A DNA stretch of 64,000 nucleotides from Amoebophrya sp. A120 (lineage: Eukaryota; Sar; Dinophyceae; Syndiniales; Amoebophryaceae), in contig CAJINV010000007.1 of NCBI GenBank assembly GCA_905178155.1, positions 2,399,151 to 2,463,150 on the forward strand. The letters run 5' to 3'. The translations under genes were made by a program, and so were the position numbers. This document shows, piece by piece, positions 20,154-32,689 of the stretch (the stretch's first letter is position 1; each line of letters begins with the position of its first letter). The notes under the pieces are model-generated. The model saw nothing but the letters and a program-made list of their open reading frames with translations. It did no database searches and had not been told where the DNA came from.

Positions 20154-22065
20154 TCACGCCACTTGATTCATGAGCACTTCGGTTGAGACCATCATCACCA
20201 CGCCCGCCGCCAGCCCGCTCACCACCACCGGTCCGGGCAAAAACCCGACGCACGGACCGCAGGAGGGCCCGAAGCCACGCTTCTCCTGCAGCATCGCTTC
20301 CGGGAGCAGCTCGAACATGGAGAGAGCGCACATCAACCCGGCGGCAAAGGCGAGAACGAGAGAAACGGGGACTTGTACCTCCTGAATGCAGAAGATGGAA
20401 ATCAGCGCGCCAACCGGCTCAGCCAAGCCGGATGCAGACGCTAGGGAAAACGCAAGCCATGGACGGTCGGGGAAGGCCTTTGTTTTTGTTTGGGAATATA
20501 GGACGTTGTTCTTCTTGTGGATCTTTGTCTTTCGCAGAACAAGTGAGACGAATATCAAGACGCATGATCTGTACGCAGGTGATGTTGAAACCAAACTCTG
20601 AGTTTTGTCTCACTTTGCAGCATGAATACTTAATCTTCAGGTTGTACAGGCAGCAAAAATTCATATTCTACCGCCAAACACGGCACGGCAATCGCCAGCC
20701 CTTCGGGTATGTTGTGAAAGAACACCGCTGCGGCGACTGTCGCGCCCACCTTGTCGCTCAGCTGCCCGCCGGCTGCGACCGCCAATCCCTCTGGAAAATT
20801 GTGCGCCAATAGAGAGACAAACATCAGCAGCGCGAGGCGCCACGAGCGCTGCTGCAGCACTATCGTTTCCGCGACCGTTGACTTCGAGTCCGTCGCCTCC
20901 CCGTCATGTCGGTCCCTGACCGCAAACCCGTCGACGTGCTCCATGGTTAGCTGCTTCGACCTCCACGGCTGGACGAGAAAGGTGGACGAACTACTAGCTT
21001 GCTCCCCCTCCGCTCCTGCGCTAACCATTCTCCTATTTACGACCGTGCTGCTACTCGCTGCTGCGGCTGATGTTCTAGTTCCTGCGTTTATTTTCTTTTC
21101 TGGGGTTCCTTTCTCGATGTCATCAACATCCGACTCGTTTGTGGATGCTACTGGCACGTCCTGCGGATTTTCGCCACTGGTCATCATGGTGTTCGCGGTG
21201 TTTGTATTTCCTGCCATAGGGGATTCCAGCCCGTCCGACATTAGTCGCACGTCCGGACTCGCGTACACGACCCGGTCCTGCTTTTTAATATTCGCAGCTG
21301 TAGAAGAACTCGTTCGTGATTTATTTTTCCTTTTGTTCTTTTCTTTCAAATCTTTTTCAATGCTGCTAACATCTCCCCTTGGTTCGTGCTCGTTTTCCTG
21401 TTCTTCAGAGCTGCTACTACCGGGCTGTTTTGGCAGTAAGTGCTGCCCCTCTGACAGATTCTGCTCCTCTTCCGCTTTCAACTGCTCGAGAATAATGTCC
21501 TCCGCGGGCGGGGGGTAGAGCGTGTACCGGAGAAAAAAGTAAACCAGTCCGCCAAGCAGAAACCACATGAGGTCGAGGTAGAGATCGCGCATCGGGGTCG
21601 TGGAAAGCTTCTTGTCCTGTCCGCCAATGACCGCTGGTCCGATAGTCAAAGCGGACACCGTGAGCATGACGCCTAAAATAGAGCATAGAGGTGGCATTAA
21701 AACAATAAATCTCGCTTCAATATCTATAAGCAATCTTCATCTCGTGCTTCCACAAAGATCATGTCTGTGGACTTGCAATGCGTCAAGGTTTTCAATAGAG
21801 CGAAATACATCGAAAATAATAATAAACCTCCCAAGAACGCATTGAAAAATACAAATCCAGAAGCTGTACCTGCCGTGAGCGCAAAGCTGAAGGCCATCCC
21901 ATTGCTGGTGATTTTGGGTGCCCAGATGGGGATCAAAGCGCCCAAAATGGTCCCGCTACCGGCAATCATCGCGAGGTAAACCGCGTCCATCTTAAACTCC
22001 TGCTGGCGGGTACCTTGCACTTCGTGCGCGAGGGCAAGCTTGTCGCGAACGATTTGAAGTACCAT
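20154..22065 (-). CDS. ZIP-family (SLC39) metal ion transporter
   Basis: 520 residues in three exons (21828-22065, 20672-21672, 20154-20477) joined by GT-AG introns in phase. ZIP proteins bring zinc or other divalent metals into the cytosol. N-terminal membrane segments include AGSGTILGALIPIWAP and ALTAGTASGFVFFNAFLGG. A cytosolic loop of roughly 190 residues, Ser/Thr/Glu-rich, is inserted before the metal-binding helices and has no extended His run. Helix 4 carries HNFPEGLAVA and helix 5 carries HNIPEGLAIA, the two signatures that supply the binuclear metal site. The next helix has SGLAEPVGALI and the last ones have GLMCALSMFELLPEA. This layout recalls the ZupT/ZIP11 type. The start is the first ATG of an open frame, but a further upstream exon cannot be excluded. 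Confidence 0.93.
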
Positions 22066-23003
22066 TTTTCTTTTATATTTCTTGTAGTGTATTCAACAAA
22101 TTATATAAATCCAAAACCAGATCTAAATGACGCGATGTTACTCCCCTCGTGGAAACAAAACTATAACAAGCAGAAAATTATACCAGTACAGCAAGGGTAG
22201 ACCGAGACGGACCCGGCCTCAGGATGTAGAAACTAGACGAGGAAGAGGGAAGAACTACAGCTAGTAGTACAGCTACAGCTAGAAGTTGTACAGGAATGTT
22301 TTCTACAACAAATTCTTTTTCTTGTCGCTCTTGATATTCGGAAAAAAAAATCTGTCCATTAAAAGTAACTCTGTGTACTTAGAGGTCGAGGTACCTCTCC
22401 TATGGTCTTCTTACAACCCTTGTTCTCTATTGAGCTCAACTGATGAAGATAAACCACAAAAAGGAGCACAGGAACATCCGGAATCAGACAAGGTACTGAA
22501 GATGTAGTTGAGACACATGCACTAGGTAGTAGAGACGAAATATTGTGGATACGGTATAATCTGTATGGCCCGAGCGAAGACGAATAAGATTCTGACGCCA
22601 GCAACTTAACCGACTAGATGGACCCGCCATGGTTTTGATATAATATTTTTTGCCTTTGGTTTGAAGATGTACGGGCGAGACCGACTTCTGCAGAGGAGAC
22701 ACATTTGTTGTAGATCGATTCAAATGCATTTGCACCACGGACGAATGCGAGAAGCTTCCAGCTCGAGACAGCTGCGGCGTCCGAGATCATTGTTCGAATC
22801 GAAATTTCTTCCGAGTCACGTCGATGGTTCATTTTATTTTTCCCTGCCAGGATGGCAGGACAATCAAAATCATTTGGAAACGAAAGCGCGAAATCTCATG
22901 ATTGCAAGTCCTCGTGCAGGGCGGGTCTCTGTATCTTCACTGTCTGCTTAATGGCAAGAAAATATTCTTGGATTTGCGACCACAGCGACATCACCTCATA
23001 TCA
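22066..23003. other. Intergenic, no gene seen
   Basis: Short frames only. It holds the upstream side of the ZIP gene and the 3' flank of the very large gene that ends at 23004. Confidence 0.5.
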
Positions 23004-26000
23004 TCATCGCTTCGGAGGTTTCATTTTCTTTGCACTTGGTGCACGACAAGAGGTTGACACTGTACTACTTCCGGAACTTGCTACAAGAGCCCCCGCCGAG
23101 GTGGAGCCCGAACCTGTTCCACCATTCTTGTGATGTTGATAGTACGCAATCATCAGATATCGGTCCCGCACACTCCGCCGGGATTGCAACAGATCCAACA
23201 CCAACTCCAGCAGTGCGTCCAAGAGCGCTTCATCACAGTTTTCGAAGTTTCCGCCCGCTTCGATTCGGCTGTGCAGCGAGTTAATCCGGTCTTGCTTGAT
23301 CAGCAACTCCGCTCGCTCTGTGTCCTTCGCCACGTGAATGTAGTCGCGGGTAGATTTGTTATCCAGGAAAAAACACCCATCCCCATTCATTTTTTGCATG
23401 GCAAATAGTGGATTTTATGCATGTTTCGCATGACAAATTGGATGGGGATGGGTGTTTTTTCGTGGATATTTGTAGATGAAATCCAACAACTGCTGCAAGT
23501 GAAGCTGGAGCGACTTTTTGATGCTCTCCTTTTGGTGCAAGAAGTTGGTCTGGTGCTGCAACTGCCGTCTGTACTCAACCGCTAGATAATCTAAGCAACG
23601 GAGCTGCATCCACGGGGAGAGGGGGGACTCCGGTATGTCTTGGAGCAGGCTCAAGACGCTGCTTGCGGTCTCCCCCGAAAGAGCTTTCCAGGGCCCGATC
23701 AGCATGCAGTGCTCCTGTATGTGGAATTTCGTTGTTAGCAGTCTGTTACGAACATCTTGAGACAGCGCGTTTGTCCACACTGTGGTGAGGATCCTCTCCG
23801 CCGCGACGCCAAAGATTTCGTGTTCGTAAGAACTCGTAGTGTCTGCATCGGAGGAGGAAAGGTGGTGGTTTTTTGGTGTGCTTGCTCTCCTTGTTCTCGT
23901 CGTAGCCACAGATTTAATATTACGCTCTCTTGAAGTCGAAGTTGCAACTCCTTTCGGCATGGAGGACCCTCTGGCAACCATTGTGACGACCTGCTCGCCA
24001 TCGTCCTCGCTGAGCATGGGCAATCGGCCGGAAGAGACTGCTTGCACCGAACCGGTTGAGGTTGAGCGGGTGCTTGGTGAATAACCAGACTCATCGACTT
24101 CTTTCCCGGAAGATGTTGCAGAAGTTTTCGCACGAAGATTTGATGCAATTTCTGCTTTGATTTCTCCCAGTCTCTCACTAGTTTCAGCCGCTGTTTTCAA
24201 CCTCGTCGCTATTTTCGACAACAGCCCCTCTTCCACAGACTTCTTGAAGTCTGCAGCCGACGTGGCTGCCAAGCGGAGAGAAGAGGCACGAAGAAGCGAC
24301 GTTGCGGTGATGTGCTTCGCCACTGTGTTCGCCAAGTCATTGTCGCCCATGGTTTGTGTCGAGTCTGCGCTCCAAAAGTCGCCATTTTCGCCGACGCTCT
24401 GCATGAGGTGAGCGACATTAAGGTTGACTTTCTTATTTCTGTTGGGAGAAGTGGAAGAGGATGACGACTTCAAAGGCGAAGATAATTGGCCTTTAATGTT
24501 CATCACATCATCTCCTGTGTCAACGCGTAGCGGGGGGCGGTATAACCTACTCGACGACGATGATGACGGAGTAGCGTCGGCGTCGTTCGAAGAGAACTTC
24601 CCTGCGAACAGCCTCGCAAATTTGCTGCCAATAGAGTTGGAGCTGCCTGGTGCTGTCGTTCCTTGTTCCGGAGCAGCGAGTGCCGTATTATTTGATGCAG
24701 ATGCTGCACTCTGCTCTGCGAGATTTTTCCGGATGTCAAGCTCGGAATTGGGCTCTAAAACTTCCACTTCTGCAATAGCTCTCCCTGCAAAGTAATCCTG
24801 CTCAAAATGCCCCCGAGAAAGCAAGCCGCTCGTAGAAGCCCCTGCGTTTGTGATCGCGACGTCTTCTAACAAAGAGGACTCTTGTTCGTCCCCCTGCCCG
24901 CCGACCAAAATCGCAGCTGCGGGTCGGTCCGCCAGCTTTATCCTCTTCGGCAGCTCCCAGTGAATATTGTCCGTTTGTTCTTCTCCGTCTGCGGTGGTTT
25001 CTTCACTTTGATGGCTCGACGCTCCTTCAGAAGAAATTTCATCACCATGATCTGCCGGCGTGATCGTATCACCTCCACCCGACAACAACTTCAACCGTTC
25101 CGCCCTCGAAGGCCGCGCTAATCTTGTTTCCGACAGACCGAACCTGTTTTGCCGGTTTGCGTACGTCACTTCGGTGCTCCAGACGGTGTTGCGAGTTTTG
25201 TTCAGTGGTGGCGCAGTGGAAGAGGAAGTAGATGATGAACTTGTCCCGTTCGACGTTGGATGAATCATCAGCACATCCTGTGACTCGTAGCTTGTAAAAG
25301 TTTTTCCGTCCCTGGCTGCATCGTCCTCTTCGTTAACTCTCGTCGGGGGTTGCAACAGGACGCTGCCACGCCGGGAGAGCCTGGTGGATTCCTCATCCAC
25401 AGAGAGCAGACTTGTTGTACTGGTCGCGGGCAAGGTTGTTGCCGCGTCGGAGGTGCGGACGGCTGTCTTCTCCGCCGCACTCGCCCGCTTTGCATCGAGT
25501 GCAGCTGTAGTTGAGACTCTACTTGTACCGGTCGTACCCTGAAGATGGTCGCCAGTGGAAGACGAAGACGTGAGTGCAGCTACCCCGTTAGTTCTTTCCT
25601 CCCCATCAACATGTGCAATCGCCACCCCCTCCCCGACCGTTTCGTGCGACATCACCCCAACGTTCTCCGGTCGTAAACTCTCCACGAACGGCCGCACCAT
25701 TTCGTGAGACAAAACCACCGACAGCATCTCCGAAAACTGCGACACATGGGCGGCTAGTTGCTCCTGAATCTTTGCGACAACTATGGTTTGAATCAACGAC
25801 CCAAACAGTTTCGACAGAATGTTGTACAGCCAGGCGAATCGTGTTTCCTCCACATGTAACTTGAGCTCCCCAATCCGCATCTCGTTCTTACTCATCACCA
25901 ACTCTGGGCGCCAGCCACTGTTTTGGTGGGCTTCGTTGTCAGTATCGGAGGTTTGGTCGTATTGGTATCTATTATTGCCGCGGCTCTGATGCGAGGAGGT

Positions 26001-29000
26001 TGTGGAAAAGATGCTGCTGCTGTCATCATCTTCGTCTAGCGCAGCAGCTTCATCGTCTTCGGAAGTGAGCAAATCAGAATTATTTTCGTCAGCGAGTGAC
26101 CTGTTGGAGGAATCTTCAGAATCGAAGTCCTCTACTTCGCCATTACCTTCTCTTCTACGACCCTGTCGTTGTCTCCTACCCCGCCTCCTGCTCCGTCGTG
26201 GTACTGCGACCTGACCTCCCGAACAATCTGCTTTTCCTGCGTCAGCAGTAGTAGTTCTTTGCTCCTCGTTCTCCGCCGTCGTCGTTTTCACCCATCGCAC
26301 TGAGAAGCACAGCTGCAAACTCACGTCCCCCGCAAACGCAAACGCCAGTCCGTGGCCTCTCAGGAACGGGAATTTCTTCTGTTTGTACTTGAACCGCAGG
26401 TCTTGGATCTGGCAGCTCATGTCCCAAAGTTCGAAATTTAGCAACCGCGGATCCCCGGGAGTTGTGTTCAGCTCTAATTTCACACACTCTTTTTTCAATT
26501 TAAACCCCGCTAGGTCCAAGTTCTCCAGTTCATAGACCAAATCCTCCGATTCGCCCCCAAGTTCCGCGATCCGGATGTTCGGGAGAAAGGACATCAAAAG
26601 ATCAACCGCTGCGTCTAGAATTTCGTTGAGGAATTGGTCTCTTTTGTCGCCGTCCATCAACTTATCGATCGTGTCCTCGGCCTTATCGAATACCCTTCCC
26701 ACGTCGAGGTTTTCCAGCTTGGAGAGAATCTGGGTGGACACTGTCGCACTTTGTGTCCCTCCGCCCTCCGCTCCGTCTTGCTGCGGTTGCTGTGGATGCT
26801 GTCCTCCTTCAGGAGCCGAGTGGCCGGAATCGCTCGCGGTGGTGGTGCCGTCGTGGTAGTTTTGGAGCTGCTTGTTCTGTGCGACGTTTTTCGGTGGGCT
26901 GGAGGATAAATTTAAGGCGCTGTTTAGCAACCCTTGAATGGCAGAACCCTGGCTCGCGGCGTTGACTTGCTTCAGAATACCGTCCACCTTCTCCATAGCG
27001 GTCTCGGCTTTCGCGGCCACCCGGTCGTTGGCGAGGATCTTTGAAATTGTGTTCACCGGATCTCGTGTGAAGTCCGAGGCGGAAACATCGAGCGAAGCAA
27101 GGGTTTTGGACTGGAACAGAGAGGAAGAGGCTGCAGCTTCGTCGTCGTCATTCGCACTTCTTTTCCCGCTTTTGCTTTTCGACGCTGAAGAAGATCCGGC
27201 GCCGCGCTTATTTCTCCTACTTTTACTTCCCTTGGTACCTGTAAGATGGTCCGGGCTTCCTCGCGGGGAAGACGAAATCGTAGCTTTCGGAAGGAGTTTC
27301 TGCAATCCTGGGGGCAGTTTGATCCCGGCTTTGGACAGAACGGAACCAAGGTCCAGCTTGTCCAAATAGTCTAAGTTCTGCGCCTTATTCTCCCATTGCT
27401 CAAGGAGTTCTAAGCTGGTCTGCTCCTCGGTGGCGAAAGTTTGCACCCAGTTTTCGCACGTTCTGGCGAGAGTTTCGCGAATGGAAAGCGGTGGCTTGCC
27501 GGAGGAAAGCGCGTCCGAGGTGTGCTCGTCGAGCTGGAAAGGATTTTGATTTTTTTTCTAGTTTCCGCTTCGTCCCGGAGCATGCAAGAACGTAAGATAA
27601 AAGTAATGCTTGTGTACACTGCTCATGCAAGAACGTATAGAAACAAGTAAGGTCAACCTGTTGTGTGAGGCTGTTGCATGATCCAGCATTAAGAGGATAA
27701 AACCAAACGTGGTAAGTTGGAGTTTAAGTACCGTGCTCGCCAGCGAGTCGATTTCATCTCCCTGCTGCTGCAGCACCTGCAAGATTTTCGCCCTCGTATT
27801 CTCCAGCCAGTCTGGATTTCTTCTCAGAAAGCGCTGCTGCACGGAAGCGAGAATGTCCAGGCCCTTGCTCTTCCACACCTCTTCCCTTTCCAGCAAACCC
27901 TTTCCCAGGCTTTCCACTTCCGCACTCAACTTGCTCCCGAGCTCCCCCGCTAAAGCCGCGTTTTGCGACGCCAACGCAGCGGCTTCCGGATCTTGAGGTG
28001 CTACCGATTGTTGATCACCTTGAAGATGTTCTGGTCCCTGCGCAGCTGCCTCTCCTGCGTTATTAAACTGTTGCAAGGTCTGCATCAAGCGGTCCCCACC
28101 GAGTTTAAACCTTCTCCCCACGGCCGTGTCGTCGAAATTTTCAAAAGTTGAGCCAATCGCGTCTTTCACTCTGTGCACTGCGTGGTCCGCCTGCGCCGCC
28201 AGGTTCTGCACGTCTTCATCCTTCTCGAGTTCCTCTCCCATTTTCTGCACCCCGGTGACAAGTTTGGTCGTAATGTCAGAAAATTCGGACTGTAAAACCG
28301 TCCCCACGTGCTCCACTTCGTGTTCGAGCTCGCCTTTGAGTTTTCGCACGTCCTCGCGCAGACGTTGCTTCTCCGCTTCCGTGACTCCGGGGGCGGAAGC
28401 AGGTGCTGCTGGACTCGTCGGCTCTTGTTGGGGGGTGAGGAGAGACGAAGTGCCTGCATCATCTGCATCACGACCTAGACGGTCGCGCGAAGACGACGCG
28501 ACAGGTGAGAGCGGGGCACCGGCATCACCAGCACTAACACTAGAGGAACTTCTTGCAGGTGCGTTTGTGGTCAGTACATCAGGCGGAAACACAGCGCTCT
28601 CACGGGCAACACCTCCGACCGAATTCCGTTTATGCTCCTGCACCACCGCCGCAAGCCAGTCCGGCCTGGCGATATCCAGAGTAAATTCACCGTAACCGTA
28701 CGATGGACGAACTTACAAACGCGGTCTAACTACAGCATGACAAAATTTTGATCTACCTTCTGTCAATCCTAGTACTAGTCAGCATGACGAGTTGCACACT
28801 CCAAGTTCTATTGCGAAATTTGTCATGCCTTTTGGGTTTGCACGTCGTTTACGGGAAAAAGCTTGTATTGCATAGGCAATGCTCGTGTTCAACAGGAAGG
28901 AGCTCTGTCTTCGTGCCTTGACTAGATCTTTATCCACAGTAAATTTCCTGCACACGTACAAATGCAGTCATCTCTGCATGACAAAACTTGCCTTCAGTCC

Positions 29001-31291
29001 TAGTGTAGCATGACAAGTTGGACACTGCAAGTTAGCGAAATTTGTCATGCATTTTGTACATGTACAGGAAATTTACATTGCATAATCTTGCAGCGCGTGC
29101 TCCAAGTCTTCCTGCTCCTCGCAGCAGTCGTCGAACGAGAGGGAGCCGTCCAGTTGCGCAATGTCGGACGCGCGTTCCCACGTGGACACGTCCTCCTCGC
29201 CAGAAAGAGCCTCTTCGAATTCATCGTCACTCAGCGGCGTTTGCTGCACACGGAGCACCATAGCGCGCGGGGCTGCTTCTTGGGTCGCGACAAGATGATC
29301 TTCTCGTCCCGCGGGAGAGGCTGCAGTTGCAGATGTAAGAACATCATCAGCAATAATTCCACAACCCGTAGGGGCTTCTCCTGATGTTCCGGCGACAGCA
29401 CCCGCAGCAGAAGTTGGCGCGGGTGCGGGAGATAAAGAACCACCGGTCATGTTGCCAGATGGAGCTGTGCCGCCGCCCGCTAAAGTCGTGGACATCAACG
29501 TCTCCTCCAATCTCTGCCCAGTTGTTTCCTTCAGATTTGCCACGGTTTTCAGCGAGGCCTGTTTCACGTCCTCCACCAGCGTCGACGGAACCAGCCCGGC
29601 TTTCTCCGCGAACTTTTGAAATTTGTCCAGCAGCGCAAAGATCTTCGCTTGCCGCACACGCCACCTCCGTCGCGCGACTTCGAGAATGGGGAGCCAGCGG
29701 GCGTCAGATTCAACTTCGTCATAGAACCCAACCATGCCGTCATCGAAACAAACTTTCCAGGAGTATTGGGGCGGTAAGGTTATTTGTGCCATGCTAGATG
29801 TTCTTTCTCTTTCTCGCAGATCGTCGAAATTTGTCTGCTGGAGCTGGTGGTCCTGGTGTTCCATAATAGCCGCGTCTACTTGACTATCGGCATCACGACG
29901 TTCTCGAGCAACATCTTCTGATGCTGGGTCTACCACTTCAGCTTCCCCAGGAGCCTCACTTGTTGTTCCGGCACCCGCTGCAACAGTGCCAGCGGAGGCA
30001 AGTAGTAGCTCTCCCGCATTTATTTTCCTCGATGCAGTAGATGTCGCTTGTTGTTTCAACATCAGACCTTGTAGTCCACCAGCACCCCCACTGCTTATCC
30101 TCGCCGGGCTCAGCAGCGGCGCTCGCTTCCTCTCGCAACCCACGACCAAGCCGCTCCCGTGCACCGTTTTGCACTTCAGTCCGACACAGGCCGGCTCTTG
30201 GTGCGCGCAAAGTTCGTCTTTTGACACATACGCTTGAATCTGGAGACTCGGGAAGTCCACCACATGGATTTCGTTCTTCGATTGCCACCCCACGAGACGG
30301 AATTGAAAGGTAACATCTTGATCCGATTGAGGAAGTGTGAAGAAATCGTTTTACGACTTTCATCAAGTGCAGCTGGTTTTGGTTTACTTCCGTTGGAATC
30401 ATGCACTTTTTCATCTACCTTGCAAATCAATGATGAAGCAAAAGCAATCTACTTACTTGTTGATGAAGCATCATAGATCTGATCTTCACCTCTCGATGAG
30501 ACCAAAAGATGAGCGCTTATTTCCCTGATGCATAGCACGCCGACCCCGAAATTGTGCAGCTTTACCCGTACGCAGGCCCCGATCGGAAACTTCGACGCCT
30601 TCAAAACTTGCGACCTTGGCAAGGTGCAAAACACCTGCCGCTGGTTCGCGAACTTTGCCGCGTTGGACTTGTTCAGGAGCGTAACTTCCACTTTTGTCGA
30701 CTGCGCGCGCGTGCTATTCGTCGTGCAGGGGAAGCCCGTCTCCTTGCTGTGGATCAGCTTCACTTTGATCAGCTGGCTTTGGGACGATATCGGGTCCTTT
30801 GCGGAGGAGGAGACGTCGAGCCTGGTTCTTGAGGTACTTTTATTCTGTGACGATGTGGTATCCGTATCTCTGCGAGAATTTCTGCTGCTGCTGCTGCTCG
30901 CGCTGCCAGTACCCACGACCAAAGGAGAGGATGCGGCCTCCGCTGCAACAGGAACGACATCTTCTCGTCTCATCGCGTTGCCACGATCAGAATTTTTGTC
31001 GTAGTCCACCGCATCCGCAATGCACATGCCGATTCCGAAGTATGGTACTTCTACGTAGCGGCCAACAAAGGATGGCGCATCATGAAGACCAGGATCTTCG
31101 CAAGTCACACGCTCGTGCTGATCATATACCAAGGTGGTATTGCCCAACGCCTGCGTTATTACTCCTTCGCTGTCAACTACACCGAGAGTGGCTGCTGCAG
31201 CTCGTACATCCGGTGCAGCATCAATATCCGTCGCGGAAACAACGCCGTCAGATGGAGCAAGAGGACGAGACGACGATGAGGACACCTTCAT
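23004..31291 (-). CDS. Giant protein (~2489 aa), possible TULIP/HAM1-like lipid-binding region
   Basis: Six exons read as one protein: 30457-31291, 29085-30316, 28875-28925, 27732-28667, 23469-27533 and 23004-23354. Introns 1 and 4 are GT-AG; the other three are IE9, IE8 and IE7. All junctions keep frame. The N-terminal ~400 residues hold repeated small motifs (VPYFGIGMC, LHNFGVGVLC, VHGSGLVVGC), suggesting three divergent beta modules. Residues ~560-620 (PPQYSWKVCFDDGMVGFYDE, then an Arg-rich helix) look like another domain. Residues ~760-1010 are predicted helical or coiled (REDVRKLKGELEHEVEHV). Residues ~1330-1640 contain long alternating beta segments ending in TRFAWLYNILSKLFGSLIQT; this amphipathic pattern recalls TULIP/BPI or fungal HAM1-type lipid-binding folds, but that is a weak inference. 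Low-complexity Ser/Thr/Ala/Asp inserts separate the blocks. Confidence 0.7.
23360..23468 (-). mobile_element. Introner element IE7 in the giant-protein gene
   Basis: This 109-bp element is the shortest found. Both ends are TATCCA-GAAAAAACACCCATCC-like inverted repeats; the target duplication is ACAAA (exact). Removal joins LLDFIYK to STRDYIHV in frame. It is homologous to IE2 but flipped: the AATTTGTCATGC box is beside the opposite terminus. Confidence 0.92.
28673..28874 (-). mobile_element. Introner element IE8 in the giant-protein gene
   Basis: This 202-bp element has TATGCAATACAAG at one end and TATCCAGAGTAAATTC (reverse complement) at the other. The target copies are TTGCC/TCGCC with one mismatch. 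Removal joins NTSIA to RPDWLAAVV. Shared CCCGTAAACGACGT identifies it as a sibling of IE6. Confidence 0.87.
28931..29084 (-). mobile_element. Introner element IE9 in the giant-protein gene
   Basis: This 154-bp element begins TATGCAATGTAAATTTCCTG and the other end reads TATCCACAGTAAATTTCCTG in reverse complement. The target duplication is AAGAT (exact). Removal joins EHALQD to LVKARRQ. Only 51 bases of exon separate it from IE8. Confidence 0.92.
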
Positions 31292-32689
31292 GGCTGCGAG
31301 GCTCTATTTTACAGTTTTTCGTTCGCACTCTTTCGTCATTCACATTCGTCAAAAACCGGCGACAACAAGGAAGACGAGGACACAACTCATTTAATCGTAT
31401 TTTTTCGAACGGGAAATGAAGATCGTCTTCGTCCACATTGGCGGGTATCACAACAAAGAATCTTTGTGTCGTCTTTGTTCCAGCTCGTGGATAAAGACCC
31501 CCAGTGTGATCATTATGCTACAACAATGACGAAAAGCAATCATGGAGATGGAGCTGAGGATCGGGCAACAGTGAGAAAATGGCGATACTGCGAAGGCTAC
31601 GGCTGGCGAATGACCACGGCTAGAGGCACCGTTAACACGACACACTCCGGTCGTTATATCTTTATCTTATTGCGCATCCATCTTTATATTGCGATAACAA
31701 ACACCACGCAGATAAAATCAAGCGGGCAACCAAGTTTGTATCGTGAATTTGTTTCGAGTTCGACGGAGGAGTTCCAAATTCAAAGTGGTTTTGGGGACAG
31801 TTTGTAAAGTTAGCTTGCTCAACATCATCAACGTTTTTTCGTGTTCTTGGGGAAACTAAACTTTTTTCTTTGTGTTCGCAATCGTTGTTGTTTTTTTCCG
31901 GCGGAAAGGTCGTTCTTCCTCTTCGCAATATCATTCGGGTTGAAAAAATATCAGGAAGTCGCTAACATCCGCTTCAAATCTGAGGGGACAGAATGAGAAA
32001 GTGATGTTGTAATAGTTTTATCGCGTCGTATGATAAGGAGCTAGGAAGGTTGGTGTTGTTGTTTCGTGGTCGATTGGATATGAATTCGTTTTTGTTTCCT
32101 CCATAATATGAGTATGACCTGACGCTGGTCCAGTGTTCTATCTATCGCTAGATTTTCTCGTAGTTGTAGTTCCCGAGTGAAAAAATCTTTTCGTAAATTT
32201 GTACATTTTTGTCGTAAGAGAAAATCCTCCATCAAGTAGCCGAGCATTTTCAACAAAAAGGACGACATTTTTTTGCCTTGGTCACGAAGCCATAACCTCG
32301 ACCAATCTGCCATCTTCATCATCTGTGCAGCCGTAGTAAAATGAAACTGAATAAATCGTGATGGTGTAGTTGTAGAAAACTGGAAAACACATTGAGTAAA
32401 TACTATGACATCAATTAGTTACGGACGACAGCAATATCAATAGCCTCAATTTCGATATTTTTCAATTTTATTTTTCCAAAAAGACATTTACAAAAATTGA
32501 CATGATCAATTCAAGCACCTTTTTGATGTATCGAGGAACAAGTGTGGTCCTATCATCATCATCAAAGGTACAACAGCAAAACGTCGCTCCAAATCTCGTC
32601 GAAACACAAACATCAAACTCCTACCAAGAACTTGTAAAATTCGATAGAATTATTTGTCGAGTGAAGATCCGCCGGTTGAGAAAAACACC
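31292..32689. other. Intergenic, no gene seen
   Basis: No supported gene. The stretch is AT-rich toward 32,400, with a copy-like AT motif (CAATTTTATTTTTCC) near 32,464. Confidence 0.5.
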
